From NCBI GenBank assembly GCA_002437405.1, contig DJPO01000025.1, positions 20,952-31,311 of the forward strand: a DNA stretch of 10,360 nt, read 5' to 3'. Under the pieces are notes generated by a model. That model saw only the letters and a program-made list of their open reading frames with translations. It ran no database searches and had not been told where the DNA came from. Made by a program: the position numbers and the translations under genes. Each line of letters opens with the position of its first letter. Position 1 is the stretch's first letter. The DNA is from Opitutia bacterium UBA6410. GTDB lineage: Bacteria; Verrucomicrobiota; Verrucomicrobiia; Opitutales; Intestinicryptomonadaceae. This document shows positions 6,043-10,360 of this stretch, piece by piece.

Positions 6043-6050
6043 ACCCCTTT

Positions 6051-6059
6051 ATTATATCA
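6051..6059 (-). promoter_or_regulatory. Extended -10 promoter motif before the capsid gene run
   Basis: On the minus strand TGATATAAT is a perfect extended -10 element (TGN followed by TATAAT). No good -35 is found at 17 bases; TTGTCG lies 20 bases upstream. Extended -10 promoters tolerate a weak -35. It would separate expression of the micropeptide and capsid genes from the replication genes upstream. The predicted start falls only about two bases before the first ATG, so the first micropeptide would be nearly leaderless from it. Confidence 0.45.
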
Positions 6060-6070
6060 CGACTTTAACG

Positions 6071-6574
6071 CTACAGCGACAATTTTTGTATTTTCGCCGT
6101 TTCAAACGGTTTTTTGTGCACAAAACAAAATCGCGGCAATTCGGGCACTCTCAAAAATATGTCGTCGCCCGTTTCCTCCGTCAGAATTTTCGCATCGGAC
6201 ATCGAACACCTAAAGACGAAAAATTCACTACACTGCGACCGAATCAACGGTTCGACCTGCGTAATTCGTTGCATAATGAAATACGTCCGATGTCCCCAAT
6301 GCCGCGCCTGCGTCGCGAGCCAATGCATTCGCGCCGCGTCAGTCCCGCGCCCAATCGTCGAACCGCTCTCATCGACGAATAACGCGCAAGACGTATTGCT
6401 TTTTGCAACCCGCAAAAATTCGTCCGAATTTGTAGTCTTAAAATCGCAATCCCATTCGTCAAAAAATGGGTCTAACACTATCGTTCGGCGTCCCGTTCGC
6501 CTAATTGTTTTGCATAGCTGTTTTGCCAAAAAGCTTTTTCCGCTGAAGCTTGCCCCCGCGATTAATGTATGCAT
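6071..6574 (-). CDS. Packaging ATPase, PM2 P9 / FtsK-HerA type
   Basis: A 167-residue ATPase. Walker A is at residues 7-14 (GASFSGKS) and Walker B at about 63-70 (CALFVDES, with the acidic pair Asp-Glu). The following RHWGHRTYFIMQR (91-103) is the strand ending in a polar residue plus arginine typical of FtsK-HerA-like genome-packaging ATPases in PRD1-like and PM2-like viruses, and TQVEPLIRSQCSEFFVFRC is the matching later block. It would drive DNA translocation into preformed capsids at a vertex. A strong ribosome site (AAAGGG) fixes ATG 6574. The very early P-loop and short length indicate a minimal ATPase core without extra N-terminal domains. Confidence 0.88.
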   Translation of the reverse strand: MHTLIAGASFSGKSFLAKQLCKTIRRTGRRTIVLDPFFDEWDCDFKTTNSDEFLRVAKSNTSCALFVDESGSTIGRGTDAARMHWLATQARHWGHRTYFIMQRITQVEPLIRSQCSEFFVFRCSMSDAKILTEETGDDIFLRVPELPRFCFVHKKPFETAKIQKLSL

Positions 6575-6755
6575 TTTTGCCCTTTCTTTTCGCCCAAAAC
6601 GCGCGACAAGCCGCGTCTACATCGCGCCGTACGTCCGACCAACGCCGCCAGTATTTCGACAATTCGCAACTGCTCGGTATATCGTAGACGGACATTTCCC
6701 CGACGATTACAATTCCCAAGTACCGCCGAACCCTAAGCCGCGTTTGCTTCCGCAT
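6501..6755 (-). CDS. Small basic phage protein overlapping both neighbours
   Basis: The 158 bases between the upstream gene's stop (6733) and the ATPase start are covered only by this frame. ATG 6755 gives 84 residues and overlaps the end of the upstream gene; ATG 6695 (64 residues, GGGGA just upstream) is the alternative. The product is rich in Arg, Lys and Trp (SKYWRRWSDVRRDVDAACRAFW), with no membrane segment, and its last 25 codons overlap the ATPase gene in another frame. Dense packing everywhere else favours a real gene here. Nucleic-acid binding is possible from its charge. The start and the C-terminal overlap are uncertain. Confidence 0.45.
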   Translation of the reverse strand: MRKQTRLRVRRYLGIVIVGEMSVYDIPSSCELSKYWRRWSDVRRDVDAACRAFWAKRKGKNAYINRGGKLQRKKLFGKTAMQNN

Positions 6756-7407
6756 TTTCTCTTTTCTTTTTTCGATTTCTCCACGCATAAATTTTACCCG
6801 CTACCCATTCTTTTAATCTTTGCATTTTCGGCTTCGCTTCCTCGCGGCGTATTGCATTTACCGCAACCGTGCCAGTCATCAACGCGACTTCGCACCACGG
6901 CGGCAAATTTACGCCCCCGAATGTATTCAAATAACGTTCCCAAGCGTCCACATACGCCGCCCGAAATGCGTTTTCGGGCACATATCCAGAAAATGCGTTT
7001 GCCGTCAAAAAGACTCCGTTCGACACCATTTCAGCCGCCGCCCGTGTCTGCTCCGCCGCCATTTCTTCCAATTTTGCCGCCTTTTCGGCTTCCGACGCCG
7101 TTTCTTCGGGACTCGGCGGGATATTCAACGGCGGCGGCTGTTCATTTTTCGTTTTTCCAAAAACGTACCCTTTTTTATTCCCGCGTTTTTTCTCCCATTC
7201 CCCGCGTTTGTTTTTTCGCGGCGGGCTAACGTGTATTTCGGGATTCCACCCCTCGGGCGTTTTTATTTCGTTTTCAACTGCGGGGGCGGGCGCGGGCTTT
7301 TCGCCCGCCGCGACCGCTTCCACCGCGTTTTTATTAACGGGCGGAAATTCAACGCCCGCCAAATCTTTTACGGATACATTTTCGACTTCTATTTTGTTTT
7401 CGTCCAT
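6733..7407 (-). CDS. Phage protein with acidic/proline linker and basic C-terminus
   Basis: ATG 7407 gives 224 residues; TTG 7425 would add six, and neither has a convincing ribosome site. The N-terminal third is acidic and proline-rich (EKPAPAPAVENEIKTPEGW). It is followed by WNPEIHVSPPRKNKRGEWEK and a basic GNKKGYVFGK, a motif style (an IHV segment followed by an Arg/Lys-rich RGEWEKKRG) that I associate with accessory proteins of several small phages, though I cannot name the family. A helical region (about residues 105-135), PPWCEVALMTGTVAVNAI (about 165-185) and a strongly basic end (AWRNRKKKREN) complete it. Position between rep and the ATPase suggests a replication, packaging or assembly accessory role. 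Confidence 0.72.
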   Translation of the reverse strand: MDENKIEVENVSVKDLAGVEFPPVNKNAVEAVAAGEKPAPAPAVENEIKTPEGWNPEIHVSPPRKNKRGEWEKKRGNKKGYVFGKTKNEQPPPLNIPPSPEETASEAEKAAKLEEMAAEQTRAAAEMVSNGVFLTANAFSGYVPENAFRAAYVDAWERYLNTFGGVNLPPWCEVALMTGTVAVNAIRREEAKPKMQRLKEWVAGKIYAWRNRKKKRENAEANAA

Positions 7408-7434
7408 ACGTTCGACATTAAACAAACTTTAACG

Positions 7435-7698
7435 CTAATTCAAATGCCGCGCCGATTTTTCGATTTCCAAAACGCGCCGATAACGTTCGCGCAATATCGT
7501 TTTCCCGTTTTCAGTCGCGTTTTCCGCTTTGATTTCAATCAACACCAACAAATGCCGCGCCCGTTCCGCCCGCGTCATTCCCGTTTTCAGCCAAGCCGCC
7601 CACAATGCCCCGAAATATCCGCCCTTTCGATATTTCGCGCCGTACATTTGGCGGATTGTTTCCAACGTATTCATTTTACCGATTTTCACCGTTTCCAT
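7435..7698 (-). CDS. Small helical phage protein, 87 aa
   Basis: ATG 7698 lies 13 bases after the rep stop and has AAAGG upstream. A longer frame exists but only reads the rep 3' end out of frame, so it is rejected. The product starts METVKIGKMNTLETIRQMYG, continues with an aromatic segment (YRKGGYFGALWAAWLKTG) and a basic helical C-terminal half (RAERARHLLVLIEIK). There is no clear membrane helix or known motif. Being directly behind rep in the same transcript, it may assist replication; no specific function can be supported. Confidence 0.7.
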   Translation of the reverse strand: METVKIGKMNTLETIRQMYGAKYRKGGYFGALWAAWLKTGMTRAERARHLLVLIEIKAENATENGKTILRERYRRVLEIEKSARHLN

Positions 7699-7711
7699 TT
7701 TTCGCCTTTCG

Positions 7712-9382
7712 TTAATATGCAAATTCAATTTGTTCCATCGCGGGAATTTCGATTTTCGGCGCGGGCTTTTCGTAATCGTCGAGCCAACGCGATACATCTT
7801 CACAAATTTCATCAAAACGCGCTTTCCACCCGCGCAAATACGCAAGCCATTTTTCGGATTTCATTTTCCCGTTTACAAAATCCGTATAAATCCGCGCTTT
7901 TTCCGCGTACAAATTCTTCAAAACGCGTGCAGATTTCCATTCCGTCCGCGTCGCCAGCGCATAAACGTTATCAAATTCCCGACCGATTGCCGCCAATGCG
8001 CAAGATATGCGCTTTCGCAATCCGATAAACTCCCCGCCGTCAACAAATCCGCAAACGTTCCAATCCGTTTCCTGCCGCGCCTGCGACGGCAACGCCATAA
8101 ATTCGGGGTAATCGTATATTTCGCCGTTTTCCGTTTTTATTACGGTTTTCGACTTATCCCCGCACATATTCCGCACCGACGCGAATTTTTCCCATTTGTC
8201 CAATTTCTCATAAACCGTTTTCGCAAGCGGTATTTTGGAAATCAAATTACGCGTCAAAAATCCCCATTTCGCCCCGATTTTACGTTTGAATTTCGCTTTC
8301 GATACTCCGCACCAGCGGCAAAGCGTTCGCATTTTAAGCCGCCTTACGCGAGTCGAAGCACATTCAATATCGAACGACGTAAAGCGTCGATACCTCCATT
8401 TTTCGCAATTCGCCGACTTCGACCAATACGGAATTACAACGGACTTATCATAATCGTAAGCCATCACCCGACACCCGCGCAAAAAATCGCGCGAATACGC
8501 CACCATTCGCAACCCCCGCAAATGCGGCTTGCGGTTTACAATATCCTTTGAAATGTACTTCGATATGTACCGAGCAAATAAATTTACGCCCTTTCTTATC
8601 GGTTGCAATGTGTGCCGTTCTCCTATTCCCAAATGTTCAAGCTGCCCCGTCCGTATCGTTTCCCAAACCATCAAAACCCAATCCGCAACCGTCCGACCGT
8701 CCACAACTCCCGACGGCTTCCACCTAAACGGCAAAGCCCGCCCGTCAACGTATCTGCAAAGCGGTTTTTTACACTCAATCAACACGTGAGCGTGCAATAC
8801 CCCCGATTTATGCGCTTCAAACACTCGCACAAATTCCCCGAAATACGCCCCCGCCGTCTCTTTCAAAAAGCGTTTATTAAATTCGTTCCACGCCCGCGCA
8901 AAACGCCGCCGTTCGCCCGCCAAATCCGCGCCTTTTTCCGACCGCATTGTAATTGTAAATTCAGCAACGTGTAATTTTGCAACTTGTTCAATTTCAGATA
9001 ATACTTCGGGCGTATACCCGACATTTTCGGACAAATCGCGGACACGCGCCGACGCATAACGTTTGCCAATCGACAACACCCAACGTGAAATGTTTGTCTG
9101 AAGCGCGGCGGCGCACCTGTTGTAATATGTACGATTTAACGACCTTTTTCGGGAAATGTTATCTTTTTGACAAGATAAGGCGACGGCTTCGCCTGCCGCC
9201 ATTGCGCAAAGACGCAATTCTTCGTTTTCGCGCGATTCAATGGCGCGATTCTCCAAACGTTCCAGCCGCCGCATATCGCGGGCACGCGCCGCCGCGACGA
9301 TTTCGCGGATACGTTCGGCAACAGACGAGCGGGCGGGGTACAAACACCCCGCGCCGCCCTCAACAAAAAGAGCGGTTGACAT
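7712..9382 (-). CDS. Rolling-circle replication initiator, HUH endonuclease (gpA/P12-like)
   Basis: A 556-residue replication initiator. The HUH signature is HAHVLIE at residues 197-203, preceded by motif 1 (AEFTITMR, about 140-147), and the catalytic tyrosines lie in RYISKYISKD, Y272 and Y276, spaced YxxxY as in phiX174 gpA and PM2 P12. Such proteins nick one strand at the origin, stay bound through a tyrosine and start rolling-circle synthesis; two tyrosines allow successive cleavages. About 135 residues precede motif 1 and are helical and arginine-rich. The C-terminal half (about 300-556) has several Cys pairs but no helicase motifs, so host helicase is needed. GGAGG upstream fixes ATG 9382. 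The start lies within a hairpin that may control Rep synthesis. Confidence 0.92.
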   Translation of the reverse strand: MSTALFVEGGAGCLYPARSSVAERIREIVAAARARDMRRLERLENRAIESRENEELRLCAMAAGEAVALSCQKDNISRKRSLNRTYYNRCAAALQTNISRWVLSIGKRYASARVRDLSENVGYTPEVLSEIEQVAKLHVAEFTITMRSEKGADLAGERRRFARAWNEFNKRFLKETAGAYFGEFVRVFEAHKSGVLHAHVLIECKKPLCRYVDGRALPFRWKPSGVVDGRTVADWVLMVWETIRTGQLEHLGIGERHTLQPIRKGVNLFARYISKYISKDIVNRKPHLRGLRMVAYSRDFLRGCRVMAYDYDKSVVIPYWSKSANCEKWRYRRFTSFDIECASTRVRRLKMRTLCRWCGVSKAKFKRKIGAKWGFLTRNLISKIPLAKTVYEKLDKWEKFASVRNMCGDKSKTVIKTENGEIYDYPEFMALPSQARQETDWNVCGFVDGGEFIGLRKRISCALAAIGREFDNVYALATRTEWKSARVLKNLYAEKARIYTDFVNGKMKSEKWLAYLRGWKARFDEICEDVSRWLDDYEKPAPKIEIPAMEQIEFAY

Positions 9383-9405
9383 CGTTAACCTCCGTCAACC
9401 GCCCT
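9365..9405 (-). terminator. Terminator-like hairpin enclosing the rep ribosome site
   Basis: On the minus strand a 12-bp stem (5' arm 9405-9394, 3' arm 9380-9369, one G-U pair) encloses a 13-base loop and is followed by UUUUU. It looks like an intrinsic terminator. The loop contains the rep GGAGG, and the AUG is split between the loop and the 3' arm. It could end read-through from the last phage gene in the circular form, limit Rep translation, or serve as an origin hairpin. Confidence 0.6.
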
Positions 9406-9424
9406 ATCCAACAACTACTTTATC

Positions 9425-9434
9425 TACAAAAAAT
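9425..9434 (+). repeat. Candidate attachment-site core, right copy
   Basis: TACAAAAAAT, identical to 1153-1162. Here it continues as TACAAAAAATGTA, with TACA/TGTA ends. Joining left sequence up to the core with sequence after this copy keeps the IS passenger frame open to a stop at 9509-9511. Confidence 0.5.
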
Positions 9435-9501
9435 GTATAGACTCCATAAGAGCTCGCGAAATTAATTTGATATACCGAAAATTGACCTTTTTTGTTCATA
9501 G

Positions 9502-9533
9502 TTTTAAGTAGTTGATTGTTGAACTACTTAAAA
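9502..9533. repeat. Perfect 12-bp inverted repeat in the IS right part
   Basis: TTTTAAGTAGTT and AACTACTTAAAA are separated by eight bases. The restored passenger frame would stop (TAG 9509-9511) inside the left arm, so this could be the IS transcription end signal. The stem is AT-rich and no separate U-run follows, so it is not a textbook terminator. A protein-binding palindrome is the alternative. Confidence 0.5.
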
Positions 9534-9548
9534 CCCGTCTTGTCTGAT

Positions 9549-9565
9549 TAATCTAAGTCAGACCC
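9549..9565 (-). repeat. IS right terminal inverted repeat
   Basis: Read on the minus strand from 9565 this is GGGTCTGACTTAGATTA, matching the left end at 14 of 17 positions. The same stretch contains a short GTCTGA/TCAGAC inverted repeat (9542-9547 with 9558-9563). The flanking helicase frame begins immediately beyond it. Confidence 0.7.
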
Positions 9566-10309
9566 AAAAATAATTTAGATTCCGAATTTAATTCAATATT
9601 ATCTCGAATAAAAGATCTAATAAAAGTTAATTATAGCGGGTCCGTTGGAATAATTTCTCCATTAAAAAAGCACGCAAATGCATTGAAAGAACTCACATAC
9701 AAATATAAGACAAAACTCAACGATTTTCAAGTAAACACGGTCAATGCATTTCAAGGCGGGGAACGAGATTTAATTATATTTGCATTGGGATATACCAATG
9801 CTTTGTCGAAAGGAGAGCGGTGGTACATTGAGTCTACTGAAAATCGCTATATTTTCAATGTTGCAACAAGCAGAGCTAGAGCATGTTTGCTTATCGTTGG
9901 CGATAGGCAAGCGTGTCTAAATTCTGGAGTTGAAGTATTGCATAATTTGGCTTTGTATCCCAAAGATAAACCTTACAATACCTCAGATGATTATGTTAGA
10001 TTTGAAAGTCCAGTAGAACAAAAACTATATAACGCTTTATTGACAGCAGGTATAAAAACTTCCCCTCAATATCCCATAGTAGGACGCCGTTTAGACCTAG
10101 CGTTGGTAGATTATAAAATAGATATAGAAATTGATGGAAAACAGTGGCATTTGAATTCCGAAGGAAGTAGGAAATTAGATGATGTGTACCGCGATTTGCA
10201 ATTACAAAGCGTTGGTTGGCAGGTGATTCGTTTTTGGGCGACGGATGTAATAAATGATATTGAGAATTGCGTTAAAAAAGTTAAAGCCGTAATGGATGAT
10301 AATGGTTAG
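9566..10309 (+). pseudogene. Truncated SF1 helicase with C-terminal DUF559-type nuclease
   Basis: The open frame begins directly after the IS end and has no start matching the family; TTG 9683 would give 208 residues, but homology starts earlier (GSVGIISPLKKHANA, about 9635-9682). It holds only the last helicase motifs: VNTVNAFQGGERDLIIF (motif V region) and NRYIFNVATSRARACLLIVGD (motif VI), as in Dna2/UPF1-type SF1 helicases. A PD-(D/E)XK domain of DUF559/MTES_1575 type follows, with RRLDLALVDYKIDIEIDGKQ supplying Asp, Glu and Lys, then GWQVIRFWATDV. Helicases with this C-terminal nuclease are often found among bacterial defence genes. The ATP-binding half is missing from the window, so helicase activity is lost. 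Base composition is more AT-rich than the phage. Confidence 0.82.
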
Positions 10310-10360
10310 TTGAATGATAATTAAAATGATGAGGCCTAGTGATGTGTGCCCCAAAAATAA
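10310..10360. other. Short unassigned 3' flank
   Basis: About 50 AT-rich bases after the helicase stop. I see no gene, terminator stem or repeat in them. Confidence 0.4.

Larger units (their letters stand above)
1153..9434 (-). mobile_element. Integrated corticovirus-like (PM2-type) phage genome
   Basis: A one-directional block of about 20 packed genes combines a gpA-type rolling-circle initiator, a small packaging ATPase, a PM2 P2-like double jelly-roll capsid protein and many one-helix membrane proteins. This is the hallmark set of Corticoviridae and related tailless internal-membrane phages, and its 8.27-kb length is a little below the roughly 10-kb PM2 genome. The borders are taken from the 10-bp direct repeat TACAAAAAAT; the last gene's stop codon overlaps the left copy and rep begins 43 bases from the right copy. 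In the circular form the last gene would therefore run almost directly into the rep leader. Every phage frame seen is intact, so the element may be functional. No integrase is encoded. Confidence 0.85.
180..9565 (+). mobile_element. IS1595-family insertion sequence interrupted by the phage
   Basis: The element is defined by a DDE transposase of the IS1595 (IS1016/ISXO2-like) family and by imperfect terminal inverted repeats. The left end reads GGGACTGGCTTAGAATA from 180. The right end, read on the minus strand from 9565, is GGGTCTGACTTAGATTA, so 14 of 17 positions match. The phage occupies about 1163-9434. Without it the element is about 1.1 kb, a reasonable size for an IS of this family with one passenger gene. 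Neither flank shows the short target duplication expected for a fresh insertion (TTTTTTTA on the left, AAAAATAA on the right), and the two flanking genes are unrelated, which suggests deletion or recombination after insertion. Confidence 0.72.

Noticed and set aside
7699..7845. N-terminal extension of the 87-aa protein to ATG 7845
   Set aside because: The extension reads the end of rep out of frame, and ATG 7698 has its own AAAGG and normal spacing after the rep stop.
6114..8551. Long plus-strand open frames (300-400 codons) opposite rep, the ATPase and the 230-aa-frame gene
   Set aside because: Their products are biased in Arg, Pro and Phe, carry no motifs, and lie opposite genes with clear catalytic motifs. 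They arise from the composition of the minus-strand genes.
9425..9470. A dif-like Xer recombination site at the right phage border
   Set aside because: No pair of 11-bp arms with a 6-bp centre resembling known dif sites is visible around either copy of the repeat.
9466..9480. TTTGATATACC as a gpA-type nick site resembling the phiX174 CTTGATATTA
   Set aside because: Only a short AT-rich match, and it lies outside the inferred phage border, in the IS. I found no better match inside rep by eye.
1..10360. CRISPR array, tRNA or rRNA genes
   Set aside because: No regularly spaced repeats and no cloverleaf or rRNA-like stretch seen on either strand.

Overview
The window holds a nearly intact, tailless, membrane-containing phage genome of the corticovirus (PM2-like) type, about 8.27 kb, integrated in a bacterial chromosome. 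All recognised phage genes lie on the minus strand in one tightly packed array. The diagnostic set is: a rolling-circle HUH replication initiator of the phiX174 gpA / PM2 P12 class (HxH plus YxxxY), a small packaging ATPase with Walker A and B, a 284-residue protein resembling the PM2 P2 double jelly-roll major capsid protein, and a series of short proteins with one membrane segment, as expected for a phage with an internal lipid membrane. No integrase, repressor or cell-wall hydrolase could be recognised.

The phage sits inside an insertion sequence. On the left is an IS1595-family (IS1016/ISXO2-like) transposase gene with a frameshift at a run of ten A. It is followed, with ATGA overlap, by a small two-helix membrane-protein gene that runs into the phage end. 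Matching imperfect terminal inverted repeats (14 of 17 positions) lie at 180-196 and 9549-9565, so the IS appears to start before the phage and end after it. A 10-bp direct repeat, TACAAAAAAT, at 1153-1162 and 9425-9434 marks the likely phage borders. Removing the phage between these repeats restores an IS of about 1.1 kb and lengthens the passenger reading frame to a new stop inside a perfect 12-bp inverted repeat.

Layout: 1-180, C-terminus of a Sel1-repeat protein (plus); 180-1162, left part of the IS (plus); 1162-9382, phage genes (minus), in transcription order rep, an 87-aa protein, a 230-aa-frame protein, a small basic protein overlapping the ATPase gene, the ATPase, three 31-40-aa membrane peptides, the capsid protein, two tail-anchored peptides, a GNAT-like protein, a tail-anchored protein, a beta-rich structural protein, a collar-domain adhesin, a spanin-like TM/coiled-coil plus lipoprotein-like pair, and three small proteins; 9383-9565, phage leader and right end of the IS; 9566-10309, the C-terminal part of a superfamily 1 helicase fused to a DUF559-type nuclease, cut off exactly at the IS end.

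The two flanks come from different genes and no target duplication is visible, so the locus has rearranged since IS insertion. The host is probably Gram-negative: corticoviruses infect Gram-negative bacteria and a lipoprotein/spanin-like pair fits. The taxon cannot be fixed from this sequence. The AT-rich right flank contrasts with the more GC-rich phage genes.
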